Source: Mangrovibacterium diazotrophicum | GTDB lineage: Bacteria > Bacteroidota > Bacteroidia > Bacteroidales > Prolixibacteraceae | NCBI RefSeq assembly: GCF_003610535.1 | Contig: NZ_RAPN01000001.1 | Coordinates: forward strand, 186,001 to 250,000 | Length of the DNA: 64,000 bases | Reading direction: 5' to 3' | Shown here: positions 18,634 to 27,050 of the stretch, in pieces | How the letters are laid out: every line of letters begins with the position of its first letter | How positions within the stretch are numbered: the first letter of the stretch is position 1 | The notes under the pieces: model-generated | Seen by the model: the letters and a program-made list of their open reading frames with translations, nothing else | Told to the model about the DNA's origin: nothing | The model's database searches: none | Position numbers and translations under genes: made by a program

Positions 18634-19365
18634 TTAATTACTGGTTAATCTCCAATCTGCATTCCAACCTAATGTGCCGGTTGCTTTTTCGGTAGAGAGT
18701 GATGCGTCGGCCTCCGCTACATTATAGATACCTGTCTGTCCTTTTGTAACTGCTATTTCAGCAGCTTTTGCTGCGGCTTCAACATGAACTGAAGCCGGGG
18801 CAATTGGGTTTTCGAAACCTGTTTTCGGACCATAAAGGAGTCCATATCGAAGCACAATCCCTTCAACACCCGATTCCAATACTTGGCGCTCCAGGTTTCG
18901 GATACCCTCGGCTGTTTCACCATACACCGGATGCGCAGCCGGTAATAAGGGGTCTTCTTCTACATGTGGTGTTTCACCCTCGTCGTAAATAAAGGAGATA
19001 CTTTGTGCGATAATTCGTTTGCAGCCTGCCTGTACGGCCGCATCAACTAAATTTTTGGTTCCCTCTGTTCTCAGGCGCGCATTGCGAACCAATGCGGCAG
19101 TCATTTCCAGCTCGTTAAGTGCGTAGGGGAGGTCGGTCAGCTGATTGATAACGACTTCCGGTTGAATTTCTGCAAGTACGCTTTGCAAACGTTCTGTATC
19201 ATATACATCTACGACAACTGGTTCTACGCCCATTTTTTGAAGAAGTGCAGCCTTCTCTTCAGAGCGGGTTGTTCCGTAAACTTTCCATCCATTTTCAATC
19301 AGTAGCCGGGAAAGCGGCTGGCCAATGGCTCCTGCTGCTCCTGCTAAAAAGATTTTTTTCGACAT
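18634..19365 (-). CDS. NAD(P)-binding epimerase/reductase, atypical SDR
   Basis: A 243-residue cytoplasmic Rossmann protein with the nucleotide-binding loop IFLAGAAGAIGQPL (GxxGxxG, residues 5-18), VVVDVYD at the end of strand 3 and a VYGETAEG segment where extended SDRs carry the YxxxK pair. The Lys of YxxxK is not evident, so it could be a binding protein or an atypical dehydrogenase. Just 55 bases upstream on the same strand lies a 58-residue winged-helix protein, and a strong terminator follows, so the two probably form a two-gene operon. Confidence 0.82.
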   Translation of the reverse strand: MSKKIFLAGAAGAIGQPLSRLLIENGWKVYGTTRSEEKAALLQKMGVEPVVVDVYDTERLQSVLAEIQPEVVINQLTDLPYALNELEMTAALVRNARLRTEGTKNLVDAAVQAGCKRIIAQSISFIYDEGETPHVEEDPLLPAAHPVYGETAEGIRNLERQVLESGVEGIVLRYGLLYGPKTGFENPIAPASVHVEAAAKAAEIAVTKGQTGIYNVAEADASLSTEKATGTLGWNADWRLTSN

Positions 19366-19420
19366 GTTTGTATGTTTTAAATTTTGAATAATGTGAGTTG
19401 TGGCTTCCTTGGAGGAAGAA

Positions 19421-19597
19421 TTATTTGGCCTGCCAGTAACAGCGTTTGGGAGAGATAATGGCTTCCTCCTTTTTTAATTGCTCCATGGCTTTGTCGACTT
19501 GCTTGCGCGGCAGACCAGTCAGTTCGACGATCTTTCCGGCGTTTAAGGGAGTAGCCTCTTTTTTGATGACTTCCAGCACCTGTTCTTTTGTGTCCAT
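19421..19597 (-). CDS. Small winged-helix (MarR-like) DNA-binding protein
   Basis: A 58-residue protein starting [15 protein letters not shown] and ending [10 protein letters not shown]. The pattern of helix, [30 protein letters not shown] (helix-turn-helix) and [12 protein letters not shown] (wing strands) is that of one-domain winged-helix regulators with the same length in Bacteroidota and archaea. A longer overlapping frame at 19377-19631 has poor composition and is rejected in its favour. The gene lies 55 bases before the NAD-binding reductase on the same strand, so it may regulate its own operon. Target and signal are unknown; CYW near the end could sense a ligand or redox state, which is speculation. 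Confidence 0.78.
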   Translation of the reverse strand: MDTKEQVLEVIKKEATPLNAGKIVELTGLPRKQVDKAMEQLKKEEAIISPKRCYWQAK

Positions 19598-19802
19598 TCT
19601 GTTTGTTTTTGTTGTTAATTGATGGAAACAAAGGTATTTCGTGGCCGATTCAAAAAACTTAAACTGGTTTAAGAAAAGCAGGACATGTAGCGTTGGTCAC
19701 CGCGATTCATTGGATTTAAATCAGAGGATTGTTTTAAATAGTGGCAGGCCGAAACCGAGCAATGGAAGCGGTGATCAATGAATTTGGAAAATCAGACCGA
19801 AA

Positions 19803-20375
19803 TTAAGAATTCTTTTTTCGCAGTTCGCTGAGATATTCTGGTGTTAGGCCCAGGTATGAAGCCACCATGTATTGGGGCACACGTTGAATAAAATCCGGAA
19901 AGCTGGCGGCGAAATGCTGGTAGAATTCCTCCTTGGACATTTCGTAAACGTATTTGGATCTTAACTGCGACGCTGCGAGATTCCGCTGCATGACTATTCT
20001 AAAATACCGTTCCAATTGAGGCAGTGCTTCCAGCAACTCATCATACACCTGTCGATCGATTGAAACGACGCGGGAAGTCTCTATAGCCTGAATAAAATAA
20101 TCAGAAGGGGTGTTGTCCATAAAACTGAAAAAGTCGGTTAGCCACCAACCTTCAAGGGCGAACTGCGTAATTTGTTCCGCTGATTTTTCATTGATGAAAT
20201 ACATTCGTAAACAGCCTTTTTCGACGAAGTAAAGCGATTTGCTAACATTGCCGTTCAAAAGGATCAGCTCCTTTTTCCGGGCTGTTTGGTGTTTGATAAA
20301 GGTGTTCAGAAGCAGGACTTCGTTCTCACTTAGGTTCACCAATTTGCGGATATGCTCAACGAGTGTGATTTGCAT
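19803..20375 (-). CDS. Crp/Fnr-family transcriptional regulator
   Basis: A 190-residue protein with an N-terminal cyclic-nucleotide-binding beta-roll (KELILLNGNVSKSLYFVEKGCLRMYF, residues about 35-60; EGWWLTDFFSF), a long dimerisation helix and a C-terminal helix-turn-helix (RVPQYMVASYLGLTPEYLSELRKK). The phosphate-binding cassette of true cAMP receptors is not intact, as is usual for this large Bacteroidota subgroup, so the ligand is unknown. It is not clearly linked to its neighbours, although it could control the adjacent winged-helix/reductase pair 206 bases away. Confidence 0.88.
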   Translation of the reverse strand: MQITLVEHIRKLVNLSENEVLLLNTFIKHQTARKKELILLNGNVSKSLYFVEKGCLRMYFINEKSAEQITQFALEGWWLTDFFSFMDNTPSDYFIQAIETSRVVSIDRQVYDELLEALPQLERYFRIVMQRNLAASQLRSKYVYEMSKEEFYQHFAASFPDFIQRVPQYMVASYLGLTPEYLSELRKKNS

Positions 20376-20428
20376 CGTAATTTTCCTTCTTTTTGAACGA
20401 TTGAACAGGTTTTAGTCCGATTTACCTC

Positions 20429-20623
20429 TTATTCCGAATCGCCAGCTTTCTTATTCGAGCGGATAAGTAAAACCAAAAAGTAAAGGGTACCAATGCCAAT
20501 GCAAACACTGCCGGCAATTTCAAGGACTCTGCTTTTATTGTGCAAAATACCAAAGCCCAGAATGACCAGCAGAACCGCAACAACATCCCAAACCCGCAAC
20601 AGCGGTTTTTCTTTTTTCGTCAT
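20429..20623 (-). CDS. Small two-TM membrane protein
   Basis: A 64-residue protein with a basic N-terminus (MTKKEKPLLR) and two hydrophobic helices (about 11-28 and 34-55) joined by a short polar turn, ending in a charged tail. The topology suggests both ends face the cytoplasm. No family recognised. Coding nature is supported by amphipathic layout and typical leader; function unknown. Confidence 0.6.
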   Translation of the reverse strand: MTKKEKPLLRVWDVVAVLLVILGFGILHNKSRVLEIAGSVCIGIGTLYFLVLLIRSNKKAGDSE

Positions 20624-20716
20624 CCTGCAAATATAGAATTATTGCCGGCATTGCGGCGTCCTTTCTGAAGCAGGAAACAAATCCGTTGAATTCTCGAAGA
20701 TCACTGAAATCAGCTT

Positions 20717-22018
20717 TTATTTCTGCTTTTCAAATTCCAGGCAGGCCATGATAAACGGGCCGAGCACTTTCCCTTCGGTGATGTTATTGATCATCACATC
20801 CTGGCCGCACAGGTAATAGTCGGCGTCGCCCTTGCGGGTGCTGCTCAGGCCTGCTGATTCGCAACTTTGAATGATTTTGATTTTGCCGTCCGGTTCCTCT
20901 ACAACAAACTGGTCAATCAAGCCTTTGTAAGCCTTTAAGGCAACCGGTTTGTAGGTGTCGCTATCCAGAACTCCCAGGCGGATTCCCTTGAAATAAGCAT
21001 AGGTGAACATCGACGAAGCGGATGATTCCAGGTAGTTGTTCACACCGCACGAACTGGCCAGGCTATTGTCGTACTGCAGCAGTTGGTACCAGCAACCCGA
21101 CTGCTGATCCTGGCGGGCAGCCAGTCCGTCGGCCACGAGGTTGACATAGTTAATCAACCGAGGGCGGGCAGGATGATCTTTGGGCATGTATTCCAGCACA
21201 TCAACCAGGGCGGCAAAGAACCAGCCTTCTCCACGGCCCCAGAACTCCTGCGAACGTCCGGTCTCCGGATCAGCCCAGTGCGAAGAGGCTGCATTACCCG
21301 GCTCAGCCGCCCAGGCATGGTAGTTCAGTTTCTTCTTTGCGTCCCAGGTATGGGCAAAAATGGTGTCGAACTGCATGGCAATGTCATCCCACGATTGGGC
21401 GTTTTTCGTTTCACCTTCTTCCAATCCAAAGTTTCCCTGCCATTCGGCATACAAGGCCGGTCCCATGTACAAACCGTCCAACCACATTTGGTTGGTGTAT
21501 TGCTTTTTGTGCCAGAAACCTCCTGCTCCGGGAAGGGGAGACTCAATTCGTCGGTGATCATATTTTAGCTTGTTCCGGCAGATGGTGACGTTCTCTTTAT
21601 AGGTTGCCGCTTTGCAGTCTTCTCCCCGGGCTTTGGCTGCCCGATACAGTTCGAAATAGATTTTCCCGGCGTTCAGATCGTCAATGTTACTTTCTCCCAA
21701 ACGCATTTCAATGTGGTCGGCATAGTCTTCCACGGCGTTGTAAAACGGAGCGCTCCACGCTTCTTCCTGGTAATACTCCCAGGTCATTAATATTGCTTTG
21801 GCAACCAGGCCGGGAACATAGTCCCATTCAATATTTCGTTCTGTTGTGGCTGTTTTAAAGTGGGTAGTCGCCGACTTGTTTCTGAAATCACCCATTCGCG
21901 AGTTAATAATCCAGCGCGAATAAATGGTGTCAGGCTCAAAATCAGCAGCCTGGCTTTGGCTCAAAGTTAATAAACCGATCAGGCTTAAGGCGAGAAGTTT
22001 TAGTTTGTCTGTTTTCAT
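20717..22018 (-). CDS. GH105 unsaturated rhamnogalacturonyl/glucuronyl hydrolase
   Basis: A 433-residue exported protein (signal LLALSLIGLLTLSQSQA). The (alpha/alpha)6 barrel is recognisable from WDYVPGLVAKAILMTWEYY, FWHKKQYTNQMWLDGLYMGPAL (catalytic Asp in MWLDG) and EFWGRGEGWFFAALVDVLEYMP, all standard in family GH105 (YteR/YesR type). The reaction is hydration of the 4,5-unsaturated uronate that polysaccharide lyases leave at the non-reducing end of rhamnogalacturonan or ulvan oligosaccharides. This implies that a lyase for an acidic rhamnose-containing polymer exists elsewhere in the genome. The gene stands away from the SusC/D locus and faces an esterase gene on the same strand. Confidence 0.92.
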   Translation of the reverse strand: MKTDKLKLLALSLIGLLTLSQSQAADFEPDTIYSRWIINSRMGDFRNKSATTHFKTATTERNIEWDYVPGLVAKAILMTWEYYQEEAWSAPFYNAVEDYADHIEMRLGESNIDDLNAGKIYFELYRAAKARGEDCKAATYKENVTICRNKLKYDHRRIESPLPGAGGFWHKKQYTNQMWLDGLYMGPALYAEWQGNFGLEEGETKNAQSWDDIAMQFDTIFAHTWDAKKKLNYHAWAAEPGNAASSHWADPETGRSQEFWGRGEGWFFAALVDVLEYMPKDHPARPRLINYVNLVADGLAARQDQQSGCWYQLLQYDNSLASSCGVNNYLESSASSMFTYAYFKGIRLGVLDSDTYKPVALKAYKGLIDQFVVEEPDGKIKIIQSCESAGLSSTRKGDADYYLCGQDVMINNITEGKVLGPFIMACLEFEKQK

Positions 22019-22156
22019 GGGTTTAGCAGTATTTCGTTCGATTGCTGCAAATTAGCACAAATATCGCAGATAAACCTAGTTGATTGCAGGGAATCACCAG
22101 CAGGGACGAAAGTAAACGAATAAGAATGACTTTTCATAATTGAGGAGAAGTTGTGA

Positions 22157-22300
22157 TCCGATTGGCCTATTTTTCTCGAGACCGGAATCAAACGGAAAGC
22201 TTAGTGAAACCGGGAAGCTCCGACTTCAGGAGGAGATCACCCGGCTGAACTTGGCTTTCCGGAAGATGGAGGTTGAAGATAAAAATCAGCCTTGCGTTTT
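22157..22300 (+). repeat. Structured intergenic repeat, copy A
   Basis: Diverged match of the element at 36717-36852: shared blocks GGCCTATTTT, CTTAGTG.AAAC.GGGAAG, ATCACCCG.TGAACTT and AAAATCAGCCTTG. Nested stem CCGGG (22210-22214)/CCCGG (22240-22244) encloses CTCC/GGAG. It fills most of the 415-base gap 22019-22433; no gene is supported there. Confidence 0.65.
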
Positions 22301-22433
22301 CTGTTTCGTCTTTGGGGCAAGCCAAAGATGAAAACCTGTCCGGTAGGACAAAATATTCGTTTTGAACAAAAGTAGGAGTGAATACAGCAAGGTTGTGCCA
22401 GTCACGAATTTTAATTCCGAGAACAGCTTCGTT

Positions 22434-23303
22434 CTAGCGAAACTGATCTACCCAATGGACGAAAGCTTTCTTCCAGTTCGAGACTTCCAGACTTTCGTCG
22501 TAGGCCAGGCCAAAGCCGTGGTGACCATCGGGATAGACCCACAATTCGGAATGAGGCACTTTCTGCTCAACCGTTTCCAGGTAGGAGATCACTTTATCAA
22601 AGGGTAGTTTCTCATCGTTTTCAGCAATAGCCATAAAAACGGGAGGAATCTTTTCCGGATTGTCTGCACTTTTGATCAGCCGGGCGTTGTTACCATGATA
22701 AATCAGCGCCACAAAGGCCGGGTTCCATTCGTAGGCGCCTTCGTAATATTTGTAAATCATGCGTTCGGCCAGCCAGCCACCGGCCGAAAAGCCCATCATT
22801 CCAACTTTGTCGGCATCGAAGTTCAAACTGTCGGCCAGCGCTTTCAATGTTAGCATACTGGTGCAGGCATCCTGGTAAACAGCTCCTTTGTAATCGTCGA
22901 AGTCGATGATCCAGTCATTATCTTCATCCCGCCAGTTGGTTCGGTATTTCACCACCATGCAGGTAATGCCCTGCTGGCTAAGCCACAAAGCAATATCGGT
23001 TCCTTCTTTATCGAGCCACACATTGCGCAGGCCGCCACCGGGAAAAATAACCACAGCCAGGTGTCGGTTCAGTTCGGGTTTGGCCGGAAAGATTAGATAA
23101 CTGGGCGTTGTAACGAATCGGTAAACACGGTTTAAACCCGACAATGACTGCGCAGGAACACCCGAGTCGACGAACATCTCCGCCTCCGGGTATGTGACCG
23201 GATTATCGGTAATGCCGTTGGGATACAAGAGTTGTTCGGTGGGAAGTTGGGCCAGCAGTTGCATCGTGAACAGCAGGCCGAAGAGTGGTAGTAGTCTTTT
23301 CAT
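22434..23303 (-). CDS. Exported alpha/beta-hydrolase, acetyl-xylan-esterase-like
   Basis: A 289-residue secreted protein (signal LFGLLFTMQLLAQ). The alpha/beta-hydrolase signatures are an oxyanion-loop VVIFPGGGL, the nucleophile elbow MMGFSAGGW (Ser), AENDEKLPF (acid region) and DGHHGFGLAY (catalytic His). Proteins of this type in PULs remove acetyl or methyl groups so that exo-enzymes can proceed. It lies 415 bases upstream of GH105 on the same strand, supporting deacetylation of the same acidic polymer, but the gap makes co-transcription uncertain. A peptidase or dienelactone-hydrolase role is less likely. Confidence 0.8.
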   Translation of the reverse strand: MKRLLPLFGLLFTMQLLAQLPTEQLLYPNGITDNPVTYPEAEMFVDSGVPAQSLSGLNRVYRFVTTPSYLIFPAKPELNRHLAVVIFPGGGLRNVWLDKEGTDIALWLSQQGITCMVVKYRTNWRDEDNDWIIDFDDYKGAVYQDACTSMLTLKALADSLNFDADKVGMMGFSAGGWLAERMIYKYYEGAYEWNPAFVALIYHGNNARLIKSADNPEKIPPVFMAIAENDEKLPFDKVISYLETVEQKVPHSELWVYPDGHHGFGLAYDESLEVSNWKKAFVHWVDQFR

Positions 23304-23506
23304 GAAGCTGTAATTTAGTTAGTTGAGTCAGCTGCCTAAATTACAAATTGTTTCAATTCGGGCGATTCCAATTCAGCCTGATTGTCAGCGAATAAAGCTA
23401 ATCTGGAATTGTTCTGCATAAGCGGGTTTCGTCTGTTCTTGAAAAGAGGATGTCCCAAAATTCGAAGGAATATTTTTATAACAAATTGAAAACCGCACTG
23501 AAGTTT

Positions 23507-23566
23507 ACCCCTCCCGACCTCCCCTAAAGGGGAGGCTTAAAGTCCCCTTCAGGGGATTTAGGGGTC
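23507..23566 (+). repeat. GC-rich double-hairpin intergenic repeat, copy A
   Basis: Two adjacent perfect stems, CCTCCCCTAAAGGGGAGG and TCCCCTTCAGGGGA, in an otherwise unremarkable 369-base gap (23304-23672). An inverted copy lies at 46411-46468. Confidence 0.75.
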
Positions 23567-23672
23567 ACAGCCAGGAATGGACTTATAACTTGCTTTTTTA
23601 GAAAAAATTCCGATCGGCCTTTGGAACATCCTCCATATGGGTGATCAATCTTTCACACCCCCAATTCAATGT

Positions 23673-24431
23673 TTATTCAATTTTTCCAACTTTCACGTAA
23701 AGCTGAGTTTTCAGCACGCCGCTTACCGATTCTGGGATGCTGTCGGCCACATTGTTGAAAGCGTCGCTGTCGTGAATTATTTTGTAGATCTCCGGATTTT
23801 TCCAATTTCCGCGAATGAAATAGTTGTACGTATCACTCTTGTCTTCTTTTATTTGCAGCAGCTTGTAGCCGCAATCCCAGTAACCAAGTGAAGAAATCGC
23901 TTCGTTTAGTTTTCCGATTGTTCCGCTTAGTTCATCCAGCGCAGCATCGTCAGGTACTTTTAACAGGTGAACACTGGCGTAGTCGGTATCTTCGGGATTT
24001 GGTAAATGAGAGCTGTGGAAGTAGCTCAACAACCATTTGTTATTTACCTTTTTCAGAATGTAATCTTCATAGGTCAGAAAGTGAATGACCGCCGGCCCGT
24101 TGGTGAAGCTGGCATCAAACTCCACGATTGAACTTGCCATGTTGCCGGATACATCTGTGCTGACAAAGTTGAGCTTCATTACAACGGTTGAACCTTCAAT
24201 ACCCTTAAATAACCCCATGAAATCGTCCAGGCTTTCAAACTTCATCCCGTCTTCGAAAGCAGAAAAGTCGGGCGTGCAGAATGTCTTCATCGTTTCATAA
24301 TCGAATTTTTGCGCTGCGGAATAAAAGTCGTTGATGGCAGCTTCTACATTGGCCTTTTCTGCCTCCGGATTGGGCTGCTGACAGGCAACGAGCAAAGTTG
24401 CCATGACCACGAATAGGAAAAACTGTTTCAT
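23673..24431 (-). CDS. Lipoprotein with SnoaL/NTF2-like domain
   Basis: A 252-residue lipoprotein (VVMATLLVAC, then QQPNPEAEK). Residues about 25-145 fit a SnoaL-like cone: VEAAINDFYSAAQKFDYETMKTFCTPDFSAFEDG opens it and YILKKVNNKWLLSYFHSSHL closes it. The C-terminal 100 residues (DELSGTIGKLNEAISSLGYWDCGYKLLQIKED) are not recognised and resemble a substrate-binding extension. Function is unknown; such proteins can bind small hydrophobic ligands. Confidence 0.65.
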   Translation of the reverse strand: MKQFFLFVVMATLLVACQQPNPEAEKANVEAAINDFYSAAQKFDYETMKTFCTPDFSAFEDGMKFESLDDFMGLFKGIEGSTVVMKLNFVSTDVSGNMASSIVEFDASFTNGPAVIHFLTYEDYILKKVNNKWLLSYFHSSHLPNPEDTDYASVHLLKVPDDAALDELSGTIGKLNEAISSLGYWDCGYKLLQIKEDKSDTYNYFIRGNWKNPEIYKIIHDSDAFNNVADSIPESVSGVLKTQLYVKVGKIE

Positions 24432-24672
24432 GATGAATCAAAGTTTTGGTTAATACCGTGGTTACGATATCTGCGCTTGTAGGGTTCGCATGGAGCTGAT
24501 GCGACCACTGGCGCTCTTCGCAGCTTTGGTTTTTCCTCTAAGCTCAACTCTGGCAGTTAGGACTTATTTTCTTCGTGATTGGAGAGATCGAGGGTGGTTT
24601 TTGGTAGGCTATTTATGCAGATCCTGACGAATGAACGTAAAATTCGGGGGCGCAAAAATAGAGACCAAACAT

Positions 24673-24996
24673 CTATTTAAAGCGGATAAAGACATCGATG
24701 TTGTTTTTGTCAATCATGGTTAGTGTATCATTGCGAACGAGATACTTAGCCTTGTAGATCGAACCATCGTAGTCAATAAAAATCGAGTCACCTTTGGTTG
24801 TGTATTTCACGTAGGCAAAGTCATCGGGGTAGTAGATGGAATCTTTCAGGATTTCAAAATTTGCATTTTCATTGGGCGAGCTTCCCCAAATGCCCAGCAG
24901 TCTGTCTTGATCCTGTCCTTCTGATCTTGTTTGGTATGCAATAAGTAGAATCACAAGGAACAGTGAGAGCGGGATTAGTTTTCGAAATGAGTACAT
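24673..24996 (-). CDS. Hypothetical exported protein
   Basis: A 107-residue protein with a hydrophobic leader (LIPLSLFLVILLIAYQTRS) and a beta-rich domain (LLGIWGSSPNENANFEILKDSIYY, KGDSIFIDYDG, NDTLTMID) like small lipocalin-type or copper-resistance-type barrels of Bacteroidota. There is no Cys for lipidation. Family and role are unknown. It stands alone, with 240 featureless bases after its stop. Confidence 0.55.
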   Translation of the reverse strand: MYSFRKLIPLSLFLVILLIAYQTRSEGQDQDRLLGIWGSSPNENANFEILKDSIYYPDDFAYVKYTTKGDSIFIDYDGSIYKAKYLVRNDTLTMIDKNNIDVFIRFK

Positions 24997-25085
24997 GGTT
25001 TTAGTTTTTATTCGTTCGTGCAGATTTCAAATCTATTTCTAAAAATGGAAATGTTATAACATGACTGAAGAACTCCCTGCAAGTG

Positions 25086-25565
25086 CTACTTTCTGACGAT
25101 ATAATAAGCAGCGTCTAAGGTTGGTCTTCTCCAAATCTCCACTCCGTTGTACCATAGGCACGTTTTTCTTATTCCGTTTGGCAATTTGTCGAAAGTTGCA
25201 ACAATGGTGTCAGTATCATTTTCATCCCACTCAATAAAAGTAATGCTGGTCGTTTTATAGTGGTTCAGCACAACGCCGAGCTGATATTCGTTCTCGTGTT
25301 TTACAACTCTCGAACTGCGGGGATTGGCGTGATTTGAGCTGATAGCTTCTGTGATTTCTCCATTGGCGACATACCATATTTTTATTTGAGACGCGTCGAA
25401 ATGACCTGTTACTTCAGGGTCTAACAGGTCTTCGTTTTGCGCGTTAAATACTGAAAATTGAAAGCCGTAATCATAGAGGGAATTGTTAATTGTATTTTCT
25501 TCTTCTTTCTCACAGGCCGTAAGGCTAATGATAGCGAATAAAAAGAGGCTAATCATTTTTTTCAT
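25086..25565 (-). CDS. Hypothetical lipoprotein
   Basis: A 159-residue protein with a lipoprotein leader (LFLFAIISLTAC) followed by an acidic EKEEENTINN surface-export-like stretch. The rest is beta-rich with Trp/Tyr pairs (QIKIWYVANGEITEAI, SITFIEWDEND). No family recognised. Confidence 0.55.
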   Translation of the reverse strand: MKKMISLFLFAIISLTACEKEEENTINNSLYDYGFQFSVFNAQNEDLLDPEVTGHFDASQIKIWYVANGEITEAISSNHANPRSSRVVKHENEYQLGVVLNHYKTTSITFIEWDENDTDTIVATFDKLPNGIRKTCLWYNGVEIWRRPTLDAAYYIVRK

Positions 25566-25611
25566 AGGGTTTGGTTGAATTTAGTGATCAGTGAATTAGT
25601 TGCAATACGGA

Positions 25612-26163
25612 CTATTCTGCTTGCCTGACAGTTTTATCCGAATTAATCATTTCCGAGCTGATTAAATAGCTGTTTATTCGTTTGCATTCATTCATGCATA
25701 GAAATATGATCTCTCTTGTTAAAGTTTGTTTGTCGCCGACGCCAATTCTCCAGCGATCTACGATTTCATTTTGTAGCCACTTAATTTCGTAAACCGCTTT
25801 GATCTGTAAGTTGCGCATGGTGCCCCTGGGAAACAACCCGTCAATTAAGATGCATAAACTGGATATACTCCCCAGAATCGCGGCTAAAATATTAAACTCC
25901 AACAAAGCTAAAATTCCGGTGGTTGCAGAAAAAACTATTGCCGGAATCTTTAAAATCCAGAACCAAAGCAGGTTTCGTTTGGCTTGCTTTGAATTGGAAT
26001 TCGCCCAGTTTTCCAATTCCTGGATTTTGTTTTGAATCTCTATTGGTAATTCTTCCAGCTCCTTTTTTTGATTGTCAGTGCCGTATCTGCCATCACTTCC
26101 TCCTATGTCGTAAAAAGCATAGTCAATAGCATCATAGTCGAAGTCGTCTGTTTTTTGCTGCAT
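25612..26163 (-). CDS. Two-TM protein, SLATT/DUF4231-like
   Basis: A 183-residue protein. After an acidic N-terminus and a helix (QNKIQELENWANSNSKQAKRN) come two close hydrophobic helices (about 65-85, LKIPAIVFSATTGILALLEF, and 90-108, LAAILGSISSLCILIDGLF), then FPRGTMRNLQIKAVYEIKWLQNEI and a helical tail. Polar helix, 2TM hairpin, then a helical region with conserved Arg/Glu is the plan of SLATT-type membrane effectors, some of which act in nucleotide-signalled antiviral systems. No cyclase or SLOG gene is adjacent. SLATT assignment is by pattern only. Confidence 0.5.
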   Translation of the reverse strand: MQQKTDDFDYDAIDYAFYDIGGSDGRYGTDNQKKELEELPIEIQNKIQELENWANSNSKQAKRNLLWFWILKIPAIVFSATTGILALLEFNILAAILGSISSLCILIDGLFPRGTMRNLQIKAVYEIKWLQNEIVDRWRIGVGDKQTLTREIIFLCMNECKRINSYLISSEMINSDKTVRQAE

Positions 26164-26254
26164 ATATTGATGTTTGGTTTGTTAATTCAATTCGTTCAAA
26201 ATTTGATTGGGTTTCTTAGTGAAGCTGATATCTGTTTTAATTCGAGTCAAAAAA

Positions 26255-26307
26255 CGTCGGGATTGCAAATTATTGCTGGATCGGATTTGTAATCCTAACG
26301 AGCTCGG
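26255..26307. repeat. GGATTTGTAATCC-type palindromic repeat, copy A
   Basis: Contains GGATTGTTAATCC-like stem GGATT-TGT-AATCC (26283-26295) preceded by GCTGGATC and followed by TAACGAGC. A related element lies at 28881-28945, just outside the RAYT gene. Confidence 0.6.
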
Positions 26308-26312
26308 GAATG

Positions 26313-27038
26313 CTAATAATACAAGCTATTTAAAAATAGTTCGATATTGGCTCTTGTTCTTTTTTTCGGGTTGATAATTGTTTCAGATTGCCTGTTTTCG
26401 ATGTTTGCAAGAATCCATAACTCACCGTTTAGAAATTTCAATCCAAACCGGCTTTCATCGTACCAGCCAAATTCTTTTATTTTCTTGTCACGGGAAATAA
26501 TTTGTTCGTTAATGGTCAATAAATCAATGCTCAAAACTTCTTCCGGAGTTGTGGTTTCAACTTTGGCGGTTAAAGTCGCGGCACTTCCAAACAAGGATAA
26601 CTCAATGCATCCTCGGGCTTGATGACTGCGATGACTCATGAAATCAGTTTGATATGAAAACTGAAGATTCCCGCTGATCGATTTTTGATAGGCGTCCTGT
26701 ATGATGTCTTTGTCCCAATCGTTTTCGCTCGCTAGTTTCATAAAACTATCGAAAACGATTTCCAAAAGAACTGCCCGCTTGCTATTTTCATCCAGCCGTT
26801 CAAAGTCTTCGCTGTTCAGATAGACCCGGTTTTCTGATATACTACCAAAGCGCAGGATACCTGTTGCTGATTCAGAATCTAAAAATACAATGTTAAGTCT
26901 CCGCCTTGAGCCTTTTAAACGATTGTCAAGGTTTTTCAGGAACAACCAGAAAATTTCCTTATAAAATGGAAGGGTATAGTTTTCCCACAGGTGCTCGGGA
27001 CTGTAATAGATCTCCAGGTAAGGATTTACAAAGTTCAT
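26313..27038 (-). CDS. Uncharacterised cytoplasmic protein
   Basis: A 241-residue soluble protein with no signal or TM segment. It begins MNFVNPYLEIYYSPEHLWEN, carries a basic RLKGSRRRLNIVFLDSES segment near residue 43, a helical central part (FERLDENSKRAVLLEIVFDSFMKLASENDW) and ends with paired Tyr. I recognise no domain. It starts only 12 bases after the stop of the 27051 gene, so the two are co-transcribed and may work together. Confidence 0.6.
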   Translation of the reverse strand: MNFVNPYLEIYYSPEHLWENYTLPFYKEIFWLFLKNLDNRLKGSRRRLNIVFLDSESATGILRFGSISENRVYLNSEDFERLDENSKRAVLLEIVFDSFMKLASENDWDKDIIQDAYQKSISGNLQFSYQTDFMSHRSHQARGCIELSLFGSAATLTAKVETTTPEEVLSIDLLTINEQIISRDKKIKEFGWYDESRFGLKFLNGELWILANIENRQSETIINPKKRTRANIELFLNSLYY

Positions 27039-27050
27039 TTTGTGGAAGGT

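Noticed and set aside
19377-19631. 84-codon minus-strand frame
   Set aside because: Its composition is Lys/Arg/Ser-rich without structure; the overlapping 58-codon winged-helix frame is convincing.
22140-22331. 63-codon plus-strand frame in the gap after GH105
   Set aside because: It covers the structured repeat shared with 36717; the other copy does not keep the frame.
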